Source: Paracoccus sp. MC1862
GTDB taxonomy: Bacteria; Pseudomonadota; Alphaproteobacteria; Rhodobacterales; Rhodobacteraceae
Assembly (NCBI RefSeq): GCF_016617715.1
Contig: NZ_CP067225.1
Location: 2,046,001-2,110,000 of the forward strand
Length of the DNA: 64,000 nt
Reading direction: 5' to 3'
Shown here: positions 35,391-42,844 of the stretch, in pieces
How positions within the stretch are numbered: the stretch's first letter is position 1
Layout: each line of letters starts with the position of its first letter
Position numbers and translations under genes: made by a program
The notes under the pieces: generated by a model
The model's database searches: none
The model's input: only the letters and a program-made list of their open reading frames with translations
What the model was told of the DNA's origin: nothing

Positions 35391-36920
35391 TCAGCTCGTG
35401 GCCATCTTGAGTTTGCGGAAGCGGTCGGGTTGCAGGACGGCACCGCCGACGCGCCGGGTGGCGTGCAGCCGGGTGATCCGTTCGCGGGCGCGGGTGTAGG
35501 GGTCGACCAGCACCGACATCTGCAGGCGGTCGACGATCCGGTAGCCCTGAAGATCGCCGTAGATGATGGGGTGGGCGTTGGAGGCCACGTCCTCCATGTC
35601 GACCATCTCGACCACCGGGCGGCCCAGCAGGGTTTCCGGCTGGCCCACCTGCAGCGAGGGCTGCCAGATGTATTGCCCCTGGGCGTCCTTCAGGGTGCGC
35701 AGCTTGCCGAGGGTGGTGCCGTTCAGAACCCATGCGCCGCGGTTCCGGTAGGGGCCGGGCAGCGAATACATCAGGGCGATCAGGGCGTCGGTCGACAGGT
35801 TGGTCGCGTGGCCGTTGGCGACGGTCTGGATCCGGGGATCGACCATCAGGCCTTCCGGCTTCTTGTTGCCGTCCCCGAACAGGAAGGCCCTCGCCTCCTT
35901 CAGGCCGAAGTCCTCGGCCAGCGCGCTGCGCACCTCGGTCTCGACCTGCGGGGCGTCCTGCAGCAGCCGGTTGGAGATGTCGACGAAGGTCGCCAGCTCG
36001 TCGACCTCGATCTCGGCCTGCCCGAAGCCGATGGTGGATTCGTCGTGCGGCTCCATCTCCGCGACCCACTGCGCATTCGTGGCGCCGGTGCGGACCGGGT
36101 AGATCACGCCGGGCGCGTCGGTGGTGCGGACGCTGGCGTATTGCCGGATCGGGCTGAACTCGACCAGGTCGCGCAGGACTTCCGTCGAGAGTTCCGGGGG
36201 CGCCATGAAGCCGCCCTGCGTGTCGCTGGTCTCGTTCAGGGCCTTCTGGTCCTCGGACGAGATGCGGTCGCCCAGGCGCAGGTAGTTGGCGAAGGCCTTG
36301 CGCTCGATGCTCGGCCCGTCGTCGTTTTTCTGATCGCCCTGCGGCCGGTTCATCTTGGCCTCCAGCTTGTCGAGCCGGGCCAGCAGGGGCGCTGGGTCGG
36401 CCTTCTTCTCCAGGTCGGTCATCTTGGCTTCCAGCGCCGCGATGTCCGGGGTTTCGGTTTCGGTCGTGTCCGTCATGTCCATGTCCTTTGCTGACGTGAT
36501 GCGCGCGCCGGGATGCGCAGGCACCGCGCACACGCTGATTTCGAGGAGTTCCAGGTCGCGGATCGTGCGGCCGCCGCCCTTGCGGGGCAGAGCCTTGCGC
36601 GAGGCGAAGCCGATCGAGAGGCCGCGCAGGGCGCCCTCCCGGATGAGCGCCCTGACCTCTGCCGCCCGCGCCACTTCGTTGACGAGGAGCCGTCCCTTCA
36701 CGGACAGGCCCTCGGCGGTCTCGATGACCTCGTCCCAGACGCCGACGGTGTCCTTCTGGTCGTGGCTGGCGAGCATCGGCAGGGGCGGCAGGGCCTTGGC
36801 GAAAGCGCCGCGCTCGATCACGTCACCGACACGGTCCGCCGAGCCGAAGGGCCAGGCGATGCCGGTGATGGTGCCGGCGTCGTCGACGCTCAGCTGGGCC
36901 TTGATCTCGATCTGCTGCAT
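35391..36920 (-). CDS. Fused HK97 prohead protease and major capsid protein
   Basis: 509 residues in one frame. Residues 1-160: prohead protease, with GTITGIAWPFGSADRVGDVI, LASHDQKDTVGVWDEV (His), EGALRGLSIGF and LEISVCAVPAHPGA (Ser region). Residues 180-240: coiled-coil delta domain (ALEAKMTDLEKKADPAPLLA). Residues 240-509: HK97-fold capsid with SDTQGGFMAPPELS and FLFGDGNKKPEGL. ATG 36920 overlaps the previous stop (TGATG). Confidence 0.88.
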   Translation of the reverse strand: MQQIEIKAQLSVDDAGTITGIAWPFGSADRVGDVIERGAFAKALPPLPMLASHDQKDTVGVWDEVIETAEGLSVKGRLLVNEVARAAEVRALIREGALRGLSIGFASRKALPRKGGGRTIRDLELLEISVCAVPAHPGARITSAKDMDMTDTTETETPDIAALEAKMTDLEKKADPAPLLARLDKLEAKMNRPQGDQKNDDGPSIERKAFANYLRLGDRISSEDQKALNETSDTQGGFMAPPELSTEVLRDLVEFSPIRQYASVRTTDAPGVIYPVRTGATNAQWVAEMEPHDESTIGFGQAEIEVDELATFVDISNRLLQDAPQVETEVRSALAEDFGLKEARAFLFGDGNKKPEGLMVDPRIQTVANGHATNLSTDALIALMYSLPGPYRNRGAWVLNGTTLGKLRTLKDAQGQYIWQPSLQVGQPETLLGRPVVEMVDMEDVASNAHPIIYGDLQGYRIVDRLQMSVLVDPYTRARERITRLHATRRVGGAVLQPDRFRKLKMATS

Positions 36921-37309
36921 CAGCGGGTCCCCCGGAAGGCGGCCCGGTCGGATGCGAAGCCGTCGACCTGCGCCTGCACCCACGTGGCGGCCCGCAGGAG
37001 CCGCACGACGTTGGCATGGGTGAAGGGGACGGGCTCGCCGTCTTCCTTGACGTCCCAGCCCAGCACGCAACGGGCGAGGCTGTTGAGGCGAGCCTTCTCG
37101 CGGGCGCTCGCGCTGATCCGGCCCTCGTCGTCAGCCATCTCGGCCAGGTCGTCGACCAGCTGCAGCCGGGCGCGGGCTTGCGTGGCGCTGTCAGGCCCTG
37201 CGATCCGCAGGGTGATGCCGGTCGTCTTGCCGGTGACAGGGTCGAGGAGGTCGAAGTCGCGACCTCGATCCTGATCCTGCGCGTCGGCCAGAATGTCATT
37301 CAGCTGCAT
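36920..37309 (-). CDS. Hypothetical phage protein between portal and protease
   Basis: 129 residues from ATG 37309 (MQLNDILADAQDQDRGRDFD). The middle region (ARARLQLVDDLAEMADDEGR) is helical; the C-terminus (NVVRLLRAATWVQAQVDGFA) too. The start overlaps the portal gene by 14 bases. No family recognised; position suggests a head-assembly role. Confidence 0.65.
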   Translation of the reverse strand: MQLNDILADAQDQDRGRDFDLLDPVTGKTTGITLRIAGPDSATQARARLQLVDDLAEMADDEGRISASAREKARLNSLARCVLGWDVKEDGEPVPFTHANVVRLLRAATWVQAQVDGFASDRAAFRGTR

Positions 37310-38498
37310 CGTCAGCCTCGCTTGCGGGCGGTGCCTCGGGCGCCGCACTGATGTTGGGGTTCAGGAATTCGTCGCCGCCGGCGCGGGGCGGCAGGCCGAG
37401 CCAGGAGCGGCCCTCGTTCGGGTTGATCGTGCGGCTGGCGATCAGGCTGTTGATCGTGGTGGCGCGCGTGGCGAGGTCGGCGCGCGTGAGGTCGTCGCGG
37501 TCGAAGCGGATCACGTGGTCACGCCGCTCGTCGTCCGAGAACAGCGCGCGGCGCATGGCGCCTTCCAGCGCCCGCAGCCACGGCTCCAGCGTGTAGGACA
37601 GGAACTCGCGGCCCTTCTGTTCGCTGTTCGACCAGGTGGCGCGCTCCAGGTCGCCCAGCATCGGCGACGGGATGTTGAAGGCGCGGGCGATCTCCGCGAT
37701 CTGGAACTTCCGGTTTTCGAGGAATTGCGCGTCGGTCGAGTTGAACGTGAAGGGCTCGAAGCTCATCCCGTCGTAAAGGAAGGCGGTGCGGCCCTGATCG
37801 GTGCCCTCATGCGCCGCGCGCCAGCCGGCGCGGGCGGCCTTGATCGCCTCCTCGCCCATGCCCTTGGGGATCACCAGCGCGCCGGACGGGCGGGCTCCGC
37901 GGCTGAAGAGGCTGGCCGCGTGGCGGTCCAGCGCCACCGCAATGCCGATCGCCTCGCGGGCCAGCGTCAGGGGCGCGCGGTCGTGCGGCGGCAGCAGGTG
38001 GATCACGTCGCGCGCGGGAATGACGCGGTTGACGGTCCGGTAGCGCCGTTCGCCGGTTTCCACGTCCGTTTCGAACTGCAGGACGCCGTTGCGGTAGCGG
38101 ATGATCTCGCGGGCCTCGCCGCCGATGCGGTTGACCCAGGCCATCCCGCCGGCATCGCTGATCAGCGCGTCGCGGACGATCTGGCGGATCAGCTCGAAGC
38201 CCGAGGTCCAGTCGTTGGCCTCGTCACGCAGCAGCGCCAGCAGCGGGTGGTCGGGAACGTCGATCTCGTCCTCGCCCTCGATCCGCTTCACGGTCACGTC
38301 GAGCGAGGCGACGGCCTCCGAGATCAGCTGGATCGCGTTCGCCACCACCGGGACGCGCAAGGCCTCGGAAGGGCTGACGACGATGCCGGTCGAGGTGACG
38401 TCGAGGATGCCCAGGGCCGCCATCAGGGCGGCATCGGGCGAAGCGAGCGACTTCTGCTCAGCCGGGACAGTCTTGCGGGTGAAGGGCCACAGTCTCAT
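37296..38498 (-). CDS. HK97 family phage portal protein
   Basis: 400 residues. ALRVPVVANAIQLISEAVAS, LLRDEANDWTSGFELIRQIV, the QFLENRKFQIAEIARAFNIP block and TWSNSEQKGREFLSYTLEPW are strong HK97-portal signatures. Forms the dodecameric portal at the capsid vertex. First gene of the structural module. Confidence 0.93.
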   Translation of the reverse strand: MRLWPFTRKTVPAEQKSLASPDAALMAALGILDVTSTGIVVSPSEALRVPVVANAIQLISEAVASLDVTVKRIEGEDEIDVPDHPLLALLRDEANDWTSGFELIRQIVRDALISDAGGMAWVNRIGGEAREIIRYRNGVLQFETDVETGERRYRTVNRVIPARDVIHLLPPHDRAPLTLAREAIGIAVALDRHAASLFSRGARPSGALVIPKGMGEEAIKAARAGWRAAHEGTDQGRTAFLYDGMSFEPFTFNSTDAQFLENRKFQIAEIARAFNIPSPMLGDLERATWSNSEQKGREFLSYTLEPWLRALEGAMRRALFSDDERRDHVIRFDRDDLTRADLATRATTINSLIASRTINPNEGRSWLGLPPRAGGDEFLNPNISAAPEAPPASEADDAAE

Positions 38499-38564
38499 GG
38501 ACCATGATATGCCCCACTTCAGCCCTGCTCCGGCAGATGGGAGATCGTTGGAAAGCCTAGGAAA

Positions 38565-38810
38565 TCATGGGTTTTCGTGGGTCGGCTGGCCGCGAAGCCA
38601 GGCCAGAAGCTCGGAACGGAAGGCGAAGTAGCTGCCGGACCCGACAGGCCGCGAGATCGGCACCTCGGGCAGCTTCGCCAGTTCCCGGGCCTTGTCGACG
38701 CTCACGCCCAGCACTTCGGCGATCTGCGGAAGGCCCCAGAGCTTCCTTTCGGGCTCCAGAACCGCGTCCGCTCGCCAGCGATCCAACGGCGGCTTGTCCT
38801 GCATGGTCAT
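38565..38810 (-). CDS. Small helix-turn-helix protein
   Basis: 81 residues from ATG 38810. LWGLPQIAEVLGVSVDKARE then PVGSGSYFAFRSELLAWLRG is the AlpA/MerR-like excisionase-type winged HTH. It lies between the early module and the portal gene, so it may control late transcription. An alternative ATG at 38804 is in frame. Confidence 0.65.
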   Translation of the reverse strand: MTMQDKPPLDRWRADAVLEPERKLWGLPQIAEVLGVSVDKARELAKLPEVPISRPVGSGSYFAFRSELLAWLRGQPTHENP

Positions 38811-38896
38811 CTCAAAATCTCCAATTCGGTCATATCTTGCGCGCTGCCCCCCGCGCCGGTCCCCGCCAAAGGGGCAAAGTTCGAGACCACCCCCCA

Positions 38897-39130
38897 TCAT
38901 GGCACCAGCCCCTGCCGCTGCGCCTCGGTGAGCGCCTTCTGCACCGCCTCAGCGAACTCAGGCAGCTTGGTGATGCTGAAGGCGATGCCTGCCTTGCCGG
39001 GCCTCACGCTGCCGTCCTCTGCCTCATAGAAGACGCGGACGTTGAAGATCTGCCGGCCGTTGAACTCGTCGATCAGGACGTGGATCGCCTCGCGCTTGTT
39101 CTTCTGGATCGTGGCGACTGGCTTACTCAT
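38897..39130 (-). CDS. PC4/YdbC-like ssDNA-binding protein
   Basis: 77 residues. ATIQKNKREAIHVLIDEFNG, NVRVFYEAEDGSVRPGKAGI and FSITKLPEFAEAVQKAL reproduce the PC4 (transcriptional coactivator p15) fold: strands with basic and aromatic residues followed by a helix. Members bind single-stranded DNA. The start overlaps the upstream gene by eight bases. A replication or transcription helper is likely. Confidence 0.72.
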   Translation of the reverse strand: MSKPVATIQKNKREAIHVLIDEFNGRQIFNVRVFYEAEDGSVRPGKAGIAFSITKLPEFAEAVQKALTEAQRQGLVP

Positions 39131-39422
39131 CAGCCAACTCCCGGCCGGTGCAGGCGGCATAGAGGCCAGCGGCTTTCCTGGTGATCGCCCGCTCGAGCGC
39201 CGGGTCGATGATGGTCGCCCGCACCACGTCGCCCTTGTGCGTCTTGCCAGCCGGGCCCTTCACGCGGGCGATGCCGTCAGCGCCTTCGATCAGGGCACAG
39301 CCTTGGAGGCACACACCCGATATGGTGGCGTCGAACAAAGCCAGCAGCCGGTTGCCGATCCGGCTTGGGACGGCATCAATCATCTTGAGCGCCGTGATCT
39401 GAATGTCGGGTGTCATGGTCAT
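39123..39422 (-). CDS. Hypothetical phage protein
   Basis: 99 residues. Begins MTMTPDIQITALKMIDAVPS; the middle (LIEGADGIARVKGPAGKTHK) looks like a small beta barrel. Its ATG overlaps the ATPase stop (ATGA). No family recognised; part of the early operon. Confidence 0.6.
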   Translation of the reverse strand: MTMTPDIQITALKMIDAVPSRIGNRLLALFDATISGVCLQGCALIEGADGIARVKGPAGKTHKGDVVRATIIDPALERAITRKAAGLYAACTGRELADE

Positions 39423-41026
39423 CGCCAGGCCCTCTCGTCTTTCGGGTTGTCGGTTGCGGCGTAGTCATCGAAGGCGGCGCGGATAGCGTCCGGGTCGGGC
39501 GGGGTCAGAGCTGGGGAAGGGGCGACGTTTTCCCCATCATCGGGGACAACCTCGCTGCCCTGATGCCATGCCAGATCAGTTGCTGGGGAAGGTGCAGGGG
39601 TGGGTCCAGTTTTGGACTGACCCTCGTTGCTGGGCTGGGTCAGCGTTCCCTCGTTCCCGCTCTTATAGAGCGCGGGAACGGTGGGAACGGCAGCATGACC
39701 GGCGTTCCCTGCGTTCTCGGGAACGGTCGGGGAACGGTGGGAACGCTGATCATTCTGGCCAGTATTTGCGGGGCAAACGGGCGTTCCCTGCTCACTCGGG
39801 AACGGGGCTGCGCTGGCGTTCTCACGCTCGGGAATAGCGTTCCCTCTGCTTTGGGAACGGTCATCCCCCTCGACCTTCCAGACGAAGCCATCCACGATGC
39901 GGACAATCTCTTTGTCTTGCAGGCGGTTCTTGAGCTTGTGGAAGGCAGTCCTCTTGCTGCTATCGCCTTCGCCGCTAGAAAGGCTGTGGCGGTCGCAAAA
40001 CTCGCGCCAGTGTTCGAGGCTGACGCATTGGCGGTTGCTCGGGAACATGTCTCCCGACTTCCGTTCGCCGTGCTTCGCCAGGGCGTCGGACAGCGCCTGC
40101 ATCCCGATCTTGTCGGTGCCGGTCAGCTTGACCTTGTTCTTGCGCGTCACTGCCTCGGCCGGCGTCACAACAGCGGATGTGACGCGATCCCCGTCATCGT
40201 CCATCCCGAGGAACACCGACTTGAGGGTGTAGGCGAACACGCCCTCGCAGGGCATGTCCCGCTGCTTGCGCTGCTCGGCCATGATCGTGTCGCCGTCGCG
40301 GGTCAGCTCGATCTCGGTATCGGCCGCCGCCCGAAGGCTGCCTGACCCTCGCGCGCCCTTGCTGGCGTCCTTGCCGCTGTGGTGGATCACCATGACGTGG
40401 GCGCCGGTCACTTCCCGCAGATGGTCCACGCTGCGGACGAACTGGCCCATGTCCTTGGCCGTGTTCTCGTCCCCGTTGCCCATTGCGCGAGCCAGCGTGT
40501 CCACCACGATCAGGGACGGCTTGCGCGGCATGGTCCCGATTGCCTCGACCAGCCACTGACTGTCATCGGACGTGCAGAGGTCCAGGCCGGTCTTGAGCAA
40601 CAGGAAGTCGCCCCGTTCCTCGACCCGGCGCATCAGCTCGGGATTGTCCCGGCGCATGGCCTCAACACGGTTGTGGATGCCGCTGCCGCCTTCGCTGGCG
40701 ACGTAGATCACCGGCCCGGCCCACTTGTCGCCGCTGGGAACGCGGCTGCCGTGCCAATCCATCCCGGCCGCGACGTGCAGCGCCAGGTCCATCGCCAAGA
40801 AGGTCTTGCCCACGTTGGACTCGCCATAGACGACGCTGAAAGCGCCCTGATCCAGCCAGCCCTTGACCAGATAGCGGCACTTGAGGATCGGCTTGACGCG
40901 GCCCAGCGGAATGAGCGCCGCCGCCAGATCGCCCGCACGGCCGGTCAGCATCCGCGCAGGGGTGACGCCGTGTTCCTCGCGGTGCCGGGCGTCCAGCGCG
41001 CCCATCATCTCGAAGGCCCCCATCAC
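39419..41026 (-). CDS. RepA-like AAA/RecA-fold ATPase (phage helicase)
   Basis: 535 residues. Walker A in FSVVYGESNVGKTFLAMDLA, Walker B in KPSLIVVDTLARAMGNGDEN, then HVMVIHHSGKDASKGARGSG, the RepA/RecA-type hexameric helicase pattern. Residues ~385-535 are a Pro/Asn/Gly-rich low-complexity tail whose DNA holds twelve GGGAACG/CGTTCCC heptamers, a candidate origin. Likely drives replication of the element. Overlaps genes on both sides by four bases. Confidence 0.85.
   Translation of the reverse strand: MMGAFEMMGALDARHREEHGVTPARMLTGRAGDLAAALIPLGRVKPILKCRYLVKGWLDQGAFSVVYGESNVGKTFLAMDLALHVAAGMDWHGSRVPSGDKWAGPVIYVASEGGSGIHNRVEAMRRDNPELMRRVEERGDFLLLKTGLDLCTSDDSQWLVEAIGTMPRKPSLIVVDTLARAMGNGDENTAKDMGQFVRSVDHLREVTGAHVMVIHHSGKDASKGARGSGSLRAAADTEIELTRDGDTIMAEQRKQRDMPCEGVFAYTLKSVFLGMDDDGDRVTSAVVTPAEAVTRKNKVKLTGTDKIGMQALSDALAKHGERKSGDMFPSNRQCVSLEHWREFCDRHSLSSGEGDSSKRTAFHKLKNRLQDKEIVRIVDGFVWKVEGDDRSQSRGNAIPERENASAAPFPSEQGTPVCPANTGQNDQRSHRSPTVPENAGNAGHAAVPTVPALYKSGNEGTLTQPSNEGQSKTGPTPAPSPATDLAWHQGSEVVPDDGENVAPSPALTPPDPDAIRAAFDDYAATDNPKDERAWR
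39644..39859. repeat. Twelve GGGAACG/CGTTCCC heptamers, candidate iterons
   Basis: GGGAACG starts at 39674, 39683, 39719, 39730, 39739, 39798 and 39853; its complement CGTTCCC starts at 39644, 39652, 39703, 39782 and 39838. Further degenerate copies lie between (for example CGTTCTC at 39712). All fall in 216 bases of the low-complexity 3' part of the helicase gene. Density far exceeds chance for a 7-mer, fitting an initiator-binding origin, though recurring VPE/IPE/VPT codons could contribute. Confidence 0.7.
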
Positions 41027-41553
41027 GCGGCCTCCGTCTGCTGGACGTAGCCCAGGAAGGCGGCCTGATCGGCGGGCGTCATCCGCTGGTAGCTGGCGAG
41101 GCAGTAGGCCTTCAGTTCGGCGCGGGACGCCATGTCCGCCCAGAACCCGGCTTCCTCCATCAGCCCGCAGAGAAAGGGCGTCTGTGGCCAGCCGGGGCGC
41201 AACTCGTCCAGCAGGGCTTCCAGGAAGGGGACGCGGTCGTAATGGTCACAGGCCAGAAGCGCATCGACCAAGGCGGTTGCCTTTTGCAGATCGATCAGGG
41301 TAGTCTGATCGACGACAGCTTTCGTCTCCACATTGACCCCGGTTGCGCCCCCCAGCGCGCCGGGGTTTTTGTTTTTCTCCTCAGTCTTCAGCGTTTCAGG
41401 CGGAACGCCTCCAGAACTCCTTGTGTCGATTTTGTGCCACTTCTCCCTGCACGTTCCTGCCCCGTTCCGCACCGAGGTGCATGAACCTGCAAGGGAAGTA
41501 TCGAAGGGTATTGCGGGATTTTCAGGGGGAGCGTATGTCCGGGAGTGGGACAC
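41023..41553 (-). CDS. Hypothetical protein at the right end of the prophage
   Basis: Up to 176 residues. The conserved-looking part is the C-terminal ~95 residues ([20 protein letters not shown] then [18 protein letters not shown], ending [13 protein letters not shown]). The longest frame begins at a GTG inside the attachment core, which is improbable as the true start; GTG 41329 ([11 protein letters not shown]) is an alternative. First gene of the early operon. Confidence 0.55.
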   Translation of the reverse strand: MSHSRTYAPPENPAIPFDTSLAGSCTSVRNGAGTCREKWHKIDTRSSGGVPPETLKTEEKNKNPGALGGATGVNVETKAVVDQTTLIDLQKATALVDALLACDHYDRVPFLEALLDELRPGWPQTPFLCGLMEEAGFWADMASRAELKAYCLASYQRMTPADQAAFLGYVQQTEAA

Positions 41554-41576
41554 CCCTCCCCAACGAGGGGCTTTTT
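41537..41576 (+). promoter_or_regulatory. serC leader RNA hairpins (serC-motif-like)
   Basis: GTCC (41537-41540) can pair with GGAC (41548-41551), followed by a CCCCTC / GAGGGG stem (41553-41558 with 41565-41570) and CTTTTTAG, ending 16 bases before the serC start with its own GGAAGG ribosome binding site. This matches the described alphaproteobacterial serC RNA motif, a candidate cis-regulatory leader. The 5' half here comes from the phage. Confidence 0.6.
41545..41571. other. Right attachment site (attR)
   Basis: GTGGGACACCCCTCCC followed by CAACGAGGGGC, 27 bp, differing from attL (20899-20924) only by one extra C. Lies 21 bases before the serC start codon. Confidence 0.75.
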
Positions 41577-41592
41577 AGCTGGAAGGCTAACC

Positions 41593-42741
41593 ATGTTCGA
41601 CATCACGACCCCGGCTGCGCGGCCGGTCAATCCGCGTTTTTCGTCTGGCCCATGCGCCAAGATCCCCGGCTTTTCCCTCGACATGCTGAGCGACGCGCCC
41701 TTGGGCCGCTCGCATCGCGCGGCCATCGGCAAGAACAAGCTGGCGCAGGCCATCGACCTCACTCGCGAGGTGCTGGAAGTTCCCGCCGACTATCGCATCG
41801 GCATCGTCCCCGGCTCCGACACCGGTGCGGTCGAGATGGCGATGTGGACCATGCTGGGCGCTTGCCCGGTCGAGGTGCTGGCCTGGGAAAGCTTCGGCGA
41901 GGGCTGGGTCACGGATGCGGTCAAGCAGTTGAAGCTGGATGCGACCGTGCGGCGGGCCGATTACGGCCGGATCGTCGATTTCACGCAGGTGGACTTTGAC
42001 AAGGATGTCGTCTTCACTTGGAACGGCACGACCTCGGGCGTTCGGGTGCCGAATGGCGAGGTGATCCCGGCTGATCGCGCCGGGCTGACCATCTGCGATG
42101 CGACCAGCGCGGCCTTTGCCATGGACCTGCCATGGGACAAGCTGGATGTGGTGACCTTCAGCTGGCAGAAGGTGCTGGGCGGCGAGGGCGCGCATGGCGT
42201 CCTGATCCTGTCACCGCGCGCCGCCGAGCGGCTGGAAAGCTATGTCCCTGACCGTCCGCTGCCCAAGATTTTTCGTCTGACCAAGGGCGGCAAGCTGATC
42301 GAAGGCATCTTCAAGGGCGAAACGATCAACACGCCCTCTATGCTGTGTGTCGAGGATTATATCGTCGCGCTGAACTGGGCGAAGTCCGTGGGCGGGTTGA
42401 GGGGCCTGATCTCGCGGGCTGACGCCAATGCGCAGGTTGTGGCGGATTTCGTGGCCGAGCACGACTGGATCGCCAATCTGGCCGAGGACCCGGCGACGAC
42501 CTCGACCACTTCGGTCTGCCTGCGCTTCACCGATCCGCGCATCAAGGATGCGGCTGCCTTTGCCAAGGCGGTAGCCAAGCGGCTGGAAAAGGAAGGCGTG
42601 GGGCTGGACCTCGGCGCCTATCGGGACGCGCCGGCGGGGCTGCGGATCTGGTGCGGCTCGACCGTCGAAACGGCCGATGTGCAGGCGCTGATGCCCTGGA
42701 TCGAGTGGGCGTTCCAGCAGGAACTGTCCGCGCAAACGTGA
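41593..42741 (+). CDS. serC: Phosphoserine aminotransferase SerC
   Basis: PLP enzyme converting 3-phosphohydroxypyruvate and glutamate to phosphoserine. 382 residues of the alphaproteobacterial long type: [36 protein letters not shown], and the PLP lysine in [20 protein letters not shown] 41593 follows GGAAGG. Cut off from its ancestral upstream region by the prophage. Confidence 0.96.
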   Translation: MFDITTPAARPVNPRFSSGPCAKIPGFSLDMLSDAPLGRSHRAAIGKNKLAQAIDLTREVLEVPADYRIGIVPGSDTGAVEMAMWTMLGACPVEVLAWESFGEGWVTDAVKQLKLDATVRRADYGRIVDFTQVDFDKDVVFTWNGTTSGVRVPNGEVIPADRAGLTICDATSAAFAMDLPWDKLDVVTFSWQKVLGGEGAHGVLILSPRAAERLESYVPDRPLPKIFRLTKGGKLIEGIFKGETINTPSMLCVEDYIVALNWAKSVGGLRGLISRADANAQVVADFVAEHDWIANLAEDPATTSTTSVCLRFTDPRIKDAAAFAKAVAKRLEKEGVGLDLGAYRDAPAGLRIWCGSTVETADVQALMPWIEWAFQQELSAQT

Positions 42742-42750
42742 TCTGTTGCA

Positions 42751-42800
42751 GCGGGGGCCAGCCCCCGCGCGCCCCCGGGATATTTCCACGAAGAAGAACG
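42751..42800 (+). repeat. Intergenic hairpin plus GGATATTT box (copy 2)
   Basis: GCGGGGGC (42751-42758) pairs with GCCCCCGC (42761-42768); then GCCCCCGGGATATTT and GAAGAAGAACG. Same architecture as 1717-1780. It lies in the serC-serA gap. Confidence 0.65.
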
Positions 42801-42844
42801 AGGCAGGAGAGCGCTGTTGCGCCCTGCCGTTCAGGAGCAAGCAC

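Larger units (their letters stand above)
20899..41571. mobile_element. Prophage-like element inserted between serB and serC
   Basis: About 20.7 kb bounded by near-identical 26/27-bp repeats. Contents from left: integrase, excisionase-like protein, regulators with palindromic operators, IS66 insertion, tape measure, terminases, head-tail joining genes, tail-tube-like genes, HNH, protease-capsid, portal, HTH, PC4-like protein, RepA-like ATPase. Tail-tip, fibre, holin and endolysin genes are not seen, so independent plaque formation is unlikely without a helper. Structural and early genes are nearly all on the minus strand. Confidence 0.88.

Noticed and set aside
27244..38498. Structural genes as the Rhodobacterales gene transfer agent (GTA)
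   Set aside because: GTA clusters have no integrase or att sites and a terL-portal-protease-capsid order; this region has flanking repeats, an integrase and another order.
39644..39859. CRISPR array
   Set aside because: The repeat is only 7 bp, in both orientations and with irregular spacing inside a coding sequence; no cas genes nearby.
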